Below the pieces are notes generated by a model. The model did not search any database, was not told the origin of the DNA, and saw only the letters and a list, made by a program, of their open reading frames with translations. Below are positions 12,901 to 27,900 of a stretch of 53,854 bases of DNA, one piece after another. A program made the translations under genes and the position numbers. Within the stretch, counting starts at the first letter, position 1. Each line of letters opens with the position of its first letter. Origin of the DNA: Azolla pinnata (Eukaryota > Streptophyta > Polypodiopsida > Salviniales > Salviniaceae); NCBI GenBank assembly GCA_037176905.1, contig JBBBWG010028345.1, positions 1 to 53,854 of the forward strand. Direction: 5' to 3'.

Positions 12901-15900
12901 TGTATTTTCTCAGTTACCAATATATCAACTTATCCCCGTTTCTCCTCTCTGATACAATGGTAACTGGAAAATCTATTTTATCCCATAATGTAGTTTAATA
13001 TATAGGAATAAAATCAAACGTGGCAAACATTTACAATGATATGGTTGTTCAGAGGTCTTGTGATTTGACATAAACAGTCATAGTCTGTATGATTATGCCA
13101 TCTTATGTTTTGATAAACATGAAACATTGTAACTTGATCCCACATTTTAATGCAAGGTAAATTGCAAAGCTCGGTGTAGATTTCTTGAAGCATAGAGGAA
13201 GCTTACTTGTTGATGAGATATGCACATTATGAAATATCGATCTGGATTGTTTTGAGTGATCCCACTGTCTAATAAAAATAGGTGACGCTGGATCATGTAT
13301 ATTAAATGGATAAATATCTCATTGAAACTTTTTTGTTTTTAATTTAGGCATTAAAAACTGGCAAGTGGGTTGTATTGGATGAACTGAATCTGGCTTCTCA
13401 ATCAGTATTGGAGGTAGGACAGCAGCCACTTCATATATGTGTTATTTCCTGTTCTGGCGAGTTACTTAGATACGTTTATCTTTGTTATCCAGGGGTTAAA
13501 TGCATGCTTGGACCATCGTGGTGAGGTTTTTATTCCAGAACTTGGGCGGGTATTCAAATGTCATCCTGATTTTAGAATATTTGCTTGTCAAAATCCATCT
13601 GCTCAGGGAGGCGGTCGGAAAACTTTGCCACGCTCTTTTTTGAATAGATTCACGAAGGTGACTTTACAAACTTGCTTTCAAGGTAATGTCACTTGAAATT
13701 GGTTACAGAGGTAACATGAATCTTTGATGGCAGGTATATGTTGATACCCTTTCTGAAGAGGACTTTCTGTACATCTCAAATGCGTTGTTTCCCAGAGTTC
13801 CCAAGGCATTACTTGAGAAATTGATCAAGTTTAACTCTCGAATATTTCAAGACACCATGATATCTCGCAGTTATGGCCATGTAGGTGCACCTTGGGAGTT
13901 CAATCTGCGTGATGTTCTACGTTCATGTACACTTATAGGAGGTGACGACAATGGTTACATTTATTTTTAGTTTGTGGGGTTAACAGTTGCCTGGTCATTT
14001 TGTCCATATAAAAGCTATAACTGTTACTATATATCATCCATCCTTTTTTGTCCGTTTTGTATGAAATTGCAGATAGTAAGATCGGCACCTCAAACTTTTT
14101 AGAACTGGTTTATCTGCAAAGAATGCGAAGTAAGGAGGACCGGTCCAGTGTTTTAAAGCTATTTGAGGAAGTGTTTGGACAACCTGCAAGCATTGAAACT
14201 TTCCCTAAACTCCAAATAGATGCAAAACACGTAGCAATTGGCACTGCTTCTCTCAGGAGACTATCTGGACCTCAAGCATGGAAACCTAAAGATGATTATA
14301 TCCTCCTTTCTAGTCAAATGAAGTGTTTAGAATCTATGATGCTATGTGTACAGAATGAATGGATGTGTATTTTAGTTGGTCCAACAGCCTGTGGAAAAAC
14401 ATCTTTAGTCAGGTTATTAGCAAAGATCACTGGAAATCCACTTCAAGAATTTTCATTATCTACTGGTACTGATACTACTGATCTCCTTGGATGCTTTGAA
14501 CAATATGATTTGTCTCGATCTTGGAAGCAGTTAGTCAGCAAAGTGCATCGTCTTGTCGAAGTGACATGTAGCCTCTGTCTCACCTCATCCTTTGATAAGC
14601 TTGCAGTTGAGTCTCGTCCTCAATATGTGAGGGCGATTATGGCAGATTGGGCAACTTTTGAGAAATCTGTTAAAGTACATTCAAAAAGTTCCTGTGAAAG
14701 TCAAAGTAAGTTCCGTGACGGCTGGCATTCATTGGAAATGGACTTACTTTCCAAGGTTTTGTCTCAGATAAGAAAACTTGCTCATGCCCTTGACGCGTGC
14801 CTTATCCCTGATGTTGAAAAACTCGAGACTGAACTGATGGAAATAAGAAGTAAAACAGATATTCAAGATAATACACAACATTTCGAATGGGTAGATGGTG
14901 GATTCTTGAAGGCCGTGCAAAACGGGGATTGGGTCTTACTTGAGAACGCAAACCTCTGTAATCCAACAGTGAGTTGTTAACTTGAAAAATGTAAATATAA
15001 AGTTTTTGTTTTTACTATCATGTATTAACTCTTTCTTATGCTCTCTGCAGGTTCTTGATAGATTGAATCCGCTGTTAGAACCAGATGGGGCTATACTAGT
15101 AAATGAACGGGGACTTGTTGATAACAAACCTATGATGCTTCGAGCCCATCCTAATTTTCGTCTTTTCCTTACAGTAGATCCATGTTACGGAGAGATTTCT
15201 AGGGCAATGCGTAACCGGGGTGTTGAAATCTTTGTCATGCAACCTTATACATGGATCAAAGATGAGTATCTGCGTGGTAAAGAAAATCTTTCAGAAGAAA
15301 CATCTGAAGATGTAAAACGGTATTTAATCAATGCAGGACTACCAAGCATGGCTCTGGTGAATTCTATGTGGAAAGCTCACATAGATGTCAAGGCTGCGGG
15401 TAGTTCAATATCTGGTCACGCAATCTCTTTGCGAGACCTTCACCAATGGGTTAGTTTGTTTTGGCAGATATTTGAGGGTGGTTCTGGGCTGTTGGAAAGT
15501 CTCAGGTGCAGCTGGAAACAGATTTATGTCCATGGTCAGGGGGATCAAAAATCACAATCTGAATCATTACATATCTTTGACATACATTTTTCAGGTCTGA
15601 GCACTGCATCTCTAATGCAGTCATCACCAACCTTGCAAATCCCTGGTGGGTGGCCTCATGTAGTAAGTATAACGCAATTTGTGAAGATGTCTGTGGAGAC
15701 AGTTGCCAGGCATGACTGCATGTATCTTCAGCATTTGATAGGGGAGCAAGTTGGTTCTAAAATTAATGCAGACATTGCAAACATGAAAATTAGCACTGAG
15801 GAGCAATATATACAGGTCAAACTTCAGAAGGAATTAGCTCCCGTTTTCCCCATTCCTTTGCTTCAATTGTTGTTGTATCCGTCATCAGTAAAGTTGAAAT

Positions 15901-18900
15901 CTGAAGGAACCTATACAGATTTTGAAAATTTGGACCAGAGGATCATATTTGCTGCGTTGTGGATGATTGAACGAGTAAGCAATGGCTCGGCTAAAAGAAT
16001 CCGATTGGTGTGGTTAAAAAGCCAGATATCTAGAGTTGGTTTATATTGCAACTCTTTGGTTCTTTTTACCAAAGCGCTTCAACGAGAGTTGGATCATCCC
16101 ATGTTCAGCAAGATTAACTCATTCATCCATGACAGTAGTGGAGAAAAGAAAACTCTGTTAACTGATAGAATTTTATGCACGTTGCTGCAATGGCAAGTTG
16201 AAGATGACATTTATTTACATTCACAGCAAGATGAGCCAGTTAGAATGAAACATCTCATTACTCAGTCATATAGATATCATGCAAGTCATAATTTTAATAG
16301 AATGAAGACATTTGATTGGAAGAACTTGAAAGGAGCATTATATCCACTTTTCAACCTTCTAAGAAATTTCGAGGAAGAATTTATATATTGGTGCTTTAAT
16401 TCTGGCAGTCCTTCAGTTTGTGAAGAATATGTGAACTTTTTGGACAGTCATAAACTTTTTTGGAGGGTGATATATGAAGGGAAATGGGGCTTTGAGACAT
16501 ATCGCTTTGTATGGTCGTGGAAAAAACTAAAACAGAATGGAAGAAACCTGATTCTGAGAATCTCTGAACCAGAGAATAGGTTAAGTGAGGTAGGCGATTT
16601 CTGTTGTTCGAATGTTTTCTATTTAGTGATTTCTTGTTTGACTGAATGTGAACATCCCTTTTCATGGACAGGTAATACATCATGTTGTAGAGATGTTTAA
16701 GATTATTGATATAATTTCTCATAAACAATATGGGGAGGTGAAACTTTACTTGTGGAAGAACTCTGGCCATCCATATGTTCCCAGTTCAAAGGAGGCCTTA
16801 GATCAGCTACAGGAGATATTCAAGTTCTGTGAAGGATTGCAGCCAGGTGTTACTGAAATTAAGATAATAGTGTGTTGTCAATAGCTATAAATTTATGATA
16901 CTAAAAAATTATCAGAAAAGTCGATATAACACTTAGTTGAGAAACTTGATACTAATGTGATTCAAATTATGCACGCAAAACCAGGGAGTGGAAATGGAGA
17001 GAACATGTTAACAAGTGAGAAATTTCGGCGTCTGGCTCTTGAAGGTGAATATGCAATTTGTGAATATTTAACATGATGAATGCAGACAACTGTTGTACTC
17101 TATAAGTTGATGGCGTTATCAGTATGGGCACGGCAATGTTGCTTTTAGTTCATGCAACAGAAAACACTGTAAAAATGTTACTATTGTATGCTGGATCATT
17201 GAAATAACATATCACTTCTTAATCTGAGGTAAGGCAATCCTGCTTTTATACGTGCAATGGCATGTATTGAATATTATATCATTGTAGCAGGTCTCTACAG
17301 CTCATTAAGCGTTATTGCTGCCAGATAATAGAGATTATTGGAGGAAAGATCTATAAAGGATGTTTCGTTTGTCTGGTTGAACTGGATCATTAAATATTTT
17401 AGATTTCATTTGGGTGGCAGATGTTTGTTCAATAATGCGAAGGAGCTGCATTTTATTTATGCTGTGTGATTCTTACAATTTCATTTCACTGATATATGGT
17501 AGTGTGGTATACATCTCTTGCAGGAGTAAGTATGGCCTTGTGGCTTCTCTATGGCATGCAAACCAGGGGGCAGGCTAATCCAGCAGTGCATTCCCAGCGA
17601 ACTAGAGATATGTCTGAAATAAATGGTTTAATAAATGTAAGTATCAGTCCAGTGAATTACCAGTTTGATACACTTGTTGATTCTGGGAGGGTTTTGTTCC
17701 TTAAATGTTGTAATATTAACATTCCCATGTATTGTTTCCTATCCCTGTAGACTCTACAAAGGCGACAAATTGAAGATAAGGGCAAAAACCCCAGACGATT
17801 AACAATTCCTAAACGTTGTAAAGATTCACAGGCAAATTTCCTTGAAGATACAGATTATTATGAGGATGTTTTATTTGGCTGTCTGAAACCTCAGGAGTTG
17901 GCGTCTATACAATGGCTGGATTCTGTCTGTTTACGATGGGATAGGACTATTATTGCCTTGGTATCTGATATTACTAGGAGACTGCTGGACAGTAATGGAG
18001 CTGATATACGTGGAGATGAGGTTGGAAGATCGTATTATAATTCATGTGCTCTTTTAAATTGTTATGACACTTACGTTGAGAATCTTTTCTTATTTAACAC
18101 AGTTCATTCGGTTGAAGAAAAATCTTCTCGACTTCCTTAATTTTGCTATAAAGTTTTCATCAAGATCTCCCATGGACTATGTCCCACATCAGCAGATTGT
18201 ATGGCTCATTAACGCAAATGCAGGTATGATGCTCTATAATTGTACTTCAAGTATACGAAAAATAGAAGTTACATATTGATGGGTAGTCGAATCTGGCAAC
18301 TTACTCTATGACTGGTGTGGAAGATAATCCTGTGTACAGTTAAGCAGAATGGAGTTAGGTTTATTGTTGATCTGAGAAACAATTAACAAAATAAATATAA
18401 AAATTAATTACAGGATTTGGCTAAGGGTATTGGCAAGAATTCAGTGCTCTTGAAAATGTCAATCCTTTCCACTATCTAAGTAGGTTTAGGATCGTGATTT
18501 AAGTAGACATCTGGCTTCTAACATTTTTTACATGGTTGTGAGATGAAGAATCTTCTGAACTCTTTGTTGGAATAGCGCATCTAAAGGATTCATTCAAATA
18601 CTTACCTAGTTGGATCAAGTTGACCTTCCTATCGGAGTTGATTGGTGCTATAGATATGGTTTGTGAATGCATGGCCCCGAAGAGGAATTTATTTTTATCT
18701 TATAAGTGTTGTCTAGCATTTTGCCAAAATCAAGTTCAGATGCCGAATAAGAAAATCTGGTATCAAAACTCCCAAGGTGGCTAATATAGATAGCCTCAAA
18801 TAGAGATGGCAAGGTTCTGGGAGTCATGGTGGCTCATGTTCTACTTTTTCTTTCCTAGTTGATAGAAGATAAAGATGTTATGTAGAATTCTGTCTAACTG

Positions 18901-21900
18901 ATCTGATTTGTATTATTGACATTCAAATTTTCAGATGGTGAGATTGACAATGATTTATTTTTGAAACATTTTCGAAATGTTGCTCATCAACTATATTATA
19001 ATTGGCACCCCTCTGCTTGGAATAATTATCCACCTAAAGCTCTGGTATGACTTTTAATTAGCTAAAAACATTTTAATATGCAGAATAATTTTTTTTGAGG
19101 ACAGTTTCCCCGTTTCTGTTAGAATAACTGGATGTTCCTTATGTTCAGGACTATGCATCCCTTGGAATGAAATTCGGACCAAATCATCTCTACAATGCGT
19201 CTGACAGTGTGAAACTCACAAAATTAATGTGAGCTATAACTGTTTTTTCCTGCTATTCTTGGGTTATTTTCATGTTATTTTTGGTCAACCTAACATCATG
19301 ATGGGTTACACTTTATTCAGAACGAACATAATGCCATTGAGTGAGTATACTGTTAAAATTCTTGAACTTAGAGCAGTTTCGAAAGTTCTATGGAGCCGAA
19401 AAGGAGTTCAGACTGGTTTTAATACTGATTTTCTTTTAGCAAATACAGTCTTTTGTCAGGTGCTGAACACTCTGCTCCTTAACATTGTTCCTTTTCCTTT
19501 TGTCAGTAGGTGATAACGAGTTACTAACAGTTTCATTTTTTAGATAATAACCTCTTATACTAAGACATTTGAGGAATGCGACAAAGCTCAGTTGCAGTTG
19601 TTAATAAAGACTTTACATGTGGAAACACTACAGGTGCTTTTCTGCATTCTTATTATGTTGATGTTTATTGTCCTGAGAGTTCTGTTTATCTACTAAAGGC
19701 TGGTGTTATCCAACATCCTCTCATGGCTATGTATCTTTCTCAGAATGACAAAGCCAGGAGAGAAATAGTACGACCACTTCAAGCTCTTTTAAAGAAATCA
19801 AGTGATGAGAAATTTTTGTCTTTGGTTGACACTCATATAGATCTTTGCATAAATTTATTATATGACAAATGGCACCCAAAATTATTGTACACAGGTATTT
19901 CCAATGCCTCTATTTTCCGTCTTTGGAACTTTGGTTAGAATGACATGTGACACATGATTTATATATTTACAGATGCTCAATCTGTTTTGGCAAAGATATG
20001 GATACTGTTGGGGTACATACGATTAAAGTTAATGTTACCAGATAGACCATATGATCCTGCAGCAAAACATTCTTATGAGTTTGAAATACTTTCACAACAA
20101 ATAGCAGAGTCAAAGCTTGAGCTAGAGGTACTACCATAAAACAAAGTATAAAAAGATATATCTTAAATGTAATGATATTTTCCTAAGGGTGCTGAACTCT
20201 TTCTTTCAGGTACGGCAGCAGAGTGATTATCTTATTAGAGGAGGCTCTAAGATTAGATGTTACTCTGAACTCGAGGCCAAGATTGTAGAGATAGAAGCCC
20301 AGAGGACTCGTGCAGCTTCCAAGGTGGAGAATTGTGATAACAATATGTGAAACTGTGATAACGTGCTCTTAAATATGTCTAACATTTATGTATAACTTGA
20401 AGTGTGTCTATCGGAGTCGAGCTGGAAGCATACATATCTTTTATAAGGAAATTGAACGTTTTGTCAAGTCCCTGGATACTGCTGGCAATTCCTTTACCTG
20501 GATTGCGCAATTGGAGAATGGGCTTGGAATGTCATCGATACACCAAACTATGCACGAAATATACCAGTGGCAGGTTACAAAAGAACAAATTAATATACTT
20601 TCTTTGGATTTACTTATTATTTCTGATATTGAGGTAACATGGTAGCAATTTTTATGCAGGAAATTGCTGAGCAGTTTATATGTCTCCTAAAAGCTGAATA
20701 TCTAGATTATCAAGATCTTGCACAACCTATCCAGCTCTGCGTGTTTGATTTAAAGTTGGGGTTGTCATTGCTTCTTTCTGCTTTCCTGCAAGGAAAATTT
20801 TTGAAGTGTGGGTCTAGAGATAGCAACGATGTTTATTTGCATGTAAGTACTACATGTTAGAACTTTGTACTTTGTAAACCTTGGATATCCTATTTGTCTG
20901 TCTTAACTGGTTAAAATTCCAGGAAGCCCTATGTGCAATAATGGAGTATCCCAGCAGAAGTGAAATTTTCTCTGATCAGAGTGAGATGATTGTATCAATC
21001 GATGCAGTTTATGCATATTATTTTCTTGGAAAAGGATTCATTGTATCTATGGACAATAGCGAAATGTGGAGTGATGAAGTGGAAAGAGAGGTATGTAAAA
21101 TCGGAGCCCATATCCTTTGTCACCAGGAACTGAATTCCCACACAAGACCTTCCCACCCATCATTAGGAAGTGATGGGAACACACTCCTATCATGTTCCCA
21201 CAAAATCTGTTAATTTCTATTTTTTGTTTGTATTTGTATCTAAGTGTTTGTTTACCTAGGGAAGCTTTGTTTGATTATCCACCACATAGCGAAGTTTGAA
21301 TCTAGTGGTACACATTTTTGTTAGTTGGTTGTAACAGTTCTGCTACCCGAGCTTGAATTTGACTACATCTTGATTTCTGGATAAACTGAAATTATGTTAA
21401 ACGTATGTTCCCATTTCTGAAGTTTGGTCCATATTCTCTAAACGTGCCTAATCCAAGAAAGGTTATTTTCCTTGGTTTTGTCTATCTTTCATGTTTCTAT
21501 TTATTTTTTGTCTTTATTCTTGCCTTATTCTTCAGTACTTTGTTTTGCTGTATTCTTCAGATAGAATCTGCACGCCATTTTCACACAACAGTCTCTTACA
21601 TTGTTTGTCATATCTCAGTTGGGTTCTCATTCTTGCTGTAATACACTATCTTTTAATTGATGCCATCTTTTGTGGACACATAGACAAATGTTCTAAATGT
21701 CAAAGATAATTATGGATTCACCTCTACTGAGTGCTTCAGAAATGTATAACAATAAATAATAAGGTCAATTACAAATTTAAGTTGCTACAAATTTGAATTT
21801 TAATGTTTCACCGACTGACTGGTTTTCTTCTACATGAAATATGATTGCAGGTTTTGCTTATAAAGCTAAAGGTCAAGGTTTTCCGTTCTACCATAGCATA

Positions 21901-24900
21901 CATAAAGAAAAAAGTAATGCATGCCCGCATAGCTTGTGGTGAATCTTTAAAGGTGAGAAGTGATTCTGGAACATCTCTATGATTAACCTTTTCTCTGTTT
22001 CTTATATGAATTAGTGGCGGAGCTAGCAATTATGGTCACTTTCTAATGGAACTGTGTTTTAGAAAGGAATAGTACTCTAGGAAATATATAACCTTCAGGT
22101 TATGGTTTACAGGTTCTTGCAGAAATTTTTCATGCAATCTCATTGTTTTGGGGTGATATGGTGGAGAGGAGAAATGCTAGGGAGGATAAAGAACAGGTTT
22201 CAATACAGTTCAAGCAACATTCACATTCAATGGATTTAGAATCTGAACACGATGAAGAAGGTTACAAAACGATGTTCCCGAACTATCTTAAAACTTTTGA
22301 TCCTCAACATGGATCTTCAGAAGTAAGATACATAAATGAATTGATAAGATTTGGTGTCCTGTATTCATGTAAATTAAATATCTTAAATTCCATGCTTAGC
22401 AGGAAGTCGAAAAAATCACAGTAACAGATGATAAAGTCTGTAATGCAGCTGATAAAATGTGGAAAGAATATGAAGATGTTCTCAGCAGGGAAATCACGGA
22501 TATGCATAATAATGTCTTTTCTCTTACGAAAGGAAGAAAAGGGGTAGGTTCATTTTTGTTGATTGTTTGAGCCATTTGACGAGTTGATAGTCAAAATCTT
22601 GTAAATGATAATGTTAATAATCTGAAGACATTACGTTTTCTACATGACTTTCAGGAGTATGATTCAATTGCTATTTCGAATGAGCAACATTTACAGGCAT
22701 TTGCACTAGCATATGCTGCAGGGGAAACTATTCTTGAAGGTTATCCTTTTGTTATATGTTTTCTTGGCCAATCAATATATTTTTTGAGCAATTGAGTAAT
22801 ACTAAAGTATGAATAAACTTCGGAACATTTTTAATGTAGAAATAATGCATCCCCTGTGATGAGAATTTTCCTGTAAGTTCTCAAGCTGCTCCATTTCCAA
22901 CATGCATCGTACATATTTCAGGTGCAGGTGCTCTGCTGCCAGCAAGTGTGAACGAAAGAATAGTTTCATCTCAAATGCTAATGCTTTCTTTAAAGCATGA
23001 AGCCCTTTTGACACCTATTGAAAATCTAAAAAGCTTTAATGTATATCAGGTTCGTGGTCTTTTAAATTTGAAGTTACGAAACTCATACTAAAGTCGTAGA
23101 TTGGGAATTCCTTAAGTATTGAATCTTTTTCCAGGATGGATGTCCAGTAGAACTGGCATGTCTTTTGAATCCATTGGCAGGCTTGAAGGAGAGAATTTCT
23201 GAACTTCTTACTGAGTGGCCAGACCAACCATCTCTGCTTCAGCTTATGCGTGGTGTAGAAGTATTGTTATCTTTACCCACTACTGCCCCTCTCATGAAGG
23301 TTTGAAATTGATTAAAGAAATGCTGGATGTCTGTACTTCTGTGGTATCGAACTGGATAAAATTGTTTGTGCATATTACAGGCTTTGACTGGAGTAGAACA
23401 TTTGCTTGCAAAAGCTCAGTTATGGGAGGAGAACGCTCCAAAGCATTTATCACTAGCTGGTAATCTGAAAAAAAAGTGACATATTTGTTCATAATACAAA
23501 ATGGTTTGCTAGATTATGGTATTTAGATCTGTAGTTTCTGATTTCGTTTCTAACAAAATTAATGCAATTTAACTCGTAGGGATCCTTAGTGGTTTACAGT
23601 GCTTGGTCTCACGATGGAGACGGTTTGAGATCCAATACTGGGCTAGTCTGCTTGAAAAAATTGAGATTGAATGTGAAACTCAAGCTGACAAGGTGAGAAA
23701 CACAAAGATTCATTATTGAGTATATAGGATTGTCTCAGTATACAGAATTTCTTAGTTGGATTTGTTGTTGATGCAGTTATGGTTTCCACTGTATAATGTG
23801 CTGCATCCAGCATTGGGATTCAGTCAAGACTGTGATTTTGAACCTACGATTGCAAGGTACACAAAGCAAAATTTGTATTTTGTTCTGTCTGTATATATGT
23901 CTCTTAATAAATGAATGTTTGTTTCCAGCCTTGAAGAATTTTTGCAAACGGCTACACTAGGAGAATATAAAAAGCGATTGAAAATTTTGGTGGGCTTTTA
24001 TGGTGAATTCTGCATTCTAAAGAGGTAAAGCAAGTCATTCTCTATGATCCTTCTGCGTCACACAAGACTCATATATTTTTGTGATTTCCCGTTCTTATTT
24101 GAAAGATGTATTGCATTTTCCATTAATGGTACTGAGACTTCTGGTTTCTGTAACTAACTTCTGTTTTGGACCTTGGTTTTCGTTTTTGGTTTTTTCATTA
24201 GTGTTATTCTGTGTGTAATGCTATTTGTTGCACCATATCTAATCCTAGTCTATTGAATGCCAATGCAGTGGTGGAACGCTTAAGATCTCAAGGATTCTTA
24301 ATAACCTTATCAAATACTATTCTCAATTCCTTTCTCAGTAAGCTTTTGCAACTGTTAATCATTCGTAAGCTCTGTCACTTTCTTGGGGAACGGATTTTCA
24401 TGATGTAAATACTGTGTTCAGGATTGAACAGCTTATTGCTACAGAGCGCAGCATTATAAGTAAGGAGCTCCAGGATTTTATGAGGTTGCACAAGTGGGAT
24501 GAACGGAGCTACTATTCCTTAGTTTCATCCGCAGATAGTACACATCGAAGGGTCTTCAAACTGGTGAAAAAATACAAGGTAGTGTTCTGACTAGTAGATA
24601 AATGCATCATCTAGAATTGCTGAATGTGGATGCTTTTCGTGTAATCAGCTCATGATGTTGTCTTAATATGAAGACTTGTTGACTACTTGATGCTGTATCA
24701 TATCCTTCAGCCTTGTGAAACCGTAATCTCAAAGTATTTGTGCTTAAGAAGGAAGAGAACAATGCATTCCTACTAATACCAATTGTATGACATGCGACTT
24801 GTTTGCTATAGAGGAAGGTAAAACAATTCTTTTGATATTTCAGGCATTGCTTAGCAGATCTGCACTAACAATAATACTGGAGAAAAAGCAATCAGAAGAT

Positions 24901-27900
24901 TCTTCTGATTTGATGGTAGTTTTGGGGGAGCAAGATAACCCTTCTGAGCAGACTGGAGAAGAAGGAAATGGAGGTGCATTGAAGACATTGTAAGCACAGT
25001 AGTTAATCACTTACCTCTTTCTGCTAGAGGATGGTTATAAGAACTTGTTTGTGATGTTTGGCAGGGGCTTCTGCTTAAAACTGGAGTTGTTTTTCCACAC
25101 TAAAGTACAGGACATTCTTTCATTATGTCAAGTGGTGTCACAAACAGATGCTCTAGGTACATCTCTACTTTATGAACCAAAAGAAAGGTAGCGTACACAT
25201 TGAAATGATGAATCTCTGTATGACTGGCGGATTTCTTTTTCTTTTGCAGATATACAGAATGGATCATTTTATGAGAGACTCCCTACTTTGCTTCCACAGT
25301 TTTGGAGTTTACTGAACAGTGCTGTGTTTTCTGAGCTTCCTTCCACTCTTCGCCAGAGGGCAGCATTAGAGTTTGAAGAACTTGCGAAGACTGTGATTGT
25401 TCGAAGTGCTGAACTTCAGAAAAATGAAAAAAAGACAATGGTAAAAAAGAAGGCACTTGTGGACCTTCTGAAAACTATGAGAAACCTTGGAATGCGTCAT
25501 CATAAATCCGTGGTACCAAAGGTACCCTCACACATTTTCAAGCATAAAAACCTGCCCTTAGTTCTTCATAAATATAGTATACATTAATACTTGTTATGCA
25601 GGAACAACGGACAGCTAAGTTCTGGATTGAGCAGCCAGCCTGTAGAATCAGCGATTTACTTGAATTCTGGATGAACTCTAGTGTCGATCAAGAAGTTCTT
25701 CAAGGAACGGGAGGAATTGTGACTGATGTTCTAGAGGAAACTTCTCGTGCATGGAAAAGAGCAGAAGATTATTACTTCAAGAATCTTGCTCTGATGCAGA
25801 AGCTAAAAGTACATGCATTGAATCATCACAAAGATCTTACTCTTCAGGAGGTAATGATTATGTTTTTTTTTATCCGTCATGTGATGATCGTAAGGGCAGG
25901 CCAATGCTTACTAATCTAATTCGTTAAGGTGAGGATATCAACTGCATACATGGAACATGCACGCTACATCCAGCTAAAGCAGCGATGCTACTCTGAACAA
26001 TTTGCTTTGAAGTTGGTTCGTCTTCAGAATGCTGTGTGTCAACTTAGTGACTTTGGTACGTGGGTTTTGCATAAGATGATGTGAAATGTGTAGATTTTTT
26101 CCTGAGGAACTAAATCCTGATAATTCACATCAGAAATCTCTTTCATGAAACAAAATCATGGTTCTAGGACACTGAGTTAGTTATACATAATGAACTTCAA
26201 AAGATGATAAGATGTTAATTAGGAAGGGATTCAGTTAATAGAATCGATGCCAATGGTTAAGAATGTCCTGTGCTGTATCAGGTTATTTAGATATTCAGTT
26301 TTATCACTTGGAATAAGTTTTATACACAAATTGTGTGACTATTTAGATAAGCTGGATGGTGGGAGTCGATTAGGACAGCCAGGTTTCTTGAGGAGCTGGT
26401 TATGGGTGCAAAAGGTACTGAGATTATTTTGCAGGAACTTCTGGACCAATTTCATAATATTATTGACAGTGAACAAGTTTTGCAGGAACTTCTGGACTCT
26501 ATTAGTAACACTTGCAACGAGACATTGATCTTTTACAAAAAGGCAAAACTTTCTCAAAATGGTCCTCAGGATGAAGGTCCATATGAGCTAGCATCCATAA
26601 GTCATTCCGTTGAGCATATCACGTCGATTTTAAGCTCTTGCAAGGTTCGGTAGTTCTTCTCCATTTATACATCCACTTTGTTGCCTTTTCGATCTTAGCT
26701 CAACTTTGTGTACGATTATGATTTCTGTTTGCAGAACAAGGTTGACGCTATTCTTGTCTCTGGCGTTGAACTATTGTGTACTGACGAAGCAAAATTATGC
26801 TGGCCAGTTTTTATCACACCTAGTGTAGAGAACTTAATAGGTGATAACTTTTCAGATTTAAAATCAGCAAAAGTTATTCTTGAGAACGTGCATAATCAAT
26901 ACAATGCTGATCTTCCTGGAATGGATCCTCTGTGTCACCAAATTAGACGGGTAATTCTCTAACCACCATATCTGTGTGATAAGTATACGTATATTCTAAT
27001 TGTCTCCATCTGTCATCATGATTAAGGGTGTGATTATGGCTGATAAATTTGAGGAGCAATCGGAAGTCCATCAATCAACTGATCTTGAAAAACGGTCCGA
27101 GTCAGATGGTGAATATGAAAGACAACGTGAAAAGTTGTTATCTGAAGTGCTTCTCTCTGTACAAGAGCTCACCAGACTCAAGGGCAAGACAGTGCCGAAA
27201 TTGATTGAAACAGGATGTAGTTCTCAGGACTTGGATGTAATATCTATTGCTTCACAATGTGAAACAATACAATCATGGCTTTCACTGCTCGAGGATCAGA
27301 TGTCAGCACTTCGGCTTGAGAAGCTTTATGCCAGTGTCGTCTCTACTGTTGGGATTGGTGTAAGTTAAATCAATTTAAGTCTAATGTATGACAATTAGTC
27401 ACTGGTATTCATTGTCTGGTTATGCTCCTTTTCAATGTGAAGGTTCAACACATAAGCTCAAAGGATGCAAGCACCATATCTTTACTGAAGAAAGATTTCC
27501 TCATTATAGCTGGGTTGGTGAAATTTATAGCTGCTGCAGGATTGACAATCTTTATTGACTACATAAATCATCACAAATCTGTAAGTGACATGAAATTTGA
27601 AGACTTAATGTGATTTTACTCATTTTCAAAGCAAATCCTCCATTCACTCCTACGAGAGATGTTACACATTTTCCGATTTCAGTAAAGCTAATTAACATCA
27701 GGACTTTCATAATCAACCTTTACAACTTGACTAACAGTAAATCATTGAATAGTGTTTCTATATACTAACAGAGTCTTTTCTTTCTCAGCTCTCCAAGTTT
27801 TCGTATGTCCTTTCCAAGATATTTTGCACGTTGTATAAAGATGGATATTGCAAAAGACATGATGAAGTGGAGGATAGTGCCTCCGAGGAGAGGGATACTC

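Noticed and set aside
26247..26528. Alternative MDN1 exon 65 frame (93 codons)
   Set aside because: It opens with the GCCAG acceptor at 26390 but hits a stop before the conserved donor at 26644. The frame from 26379 reaches the donor.
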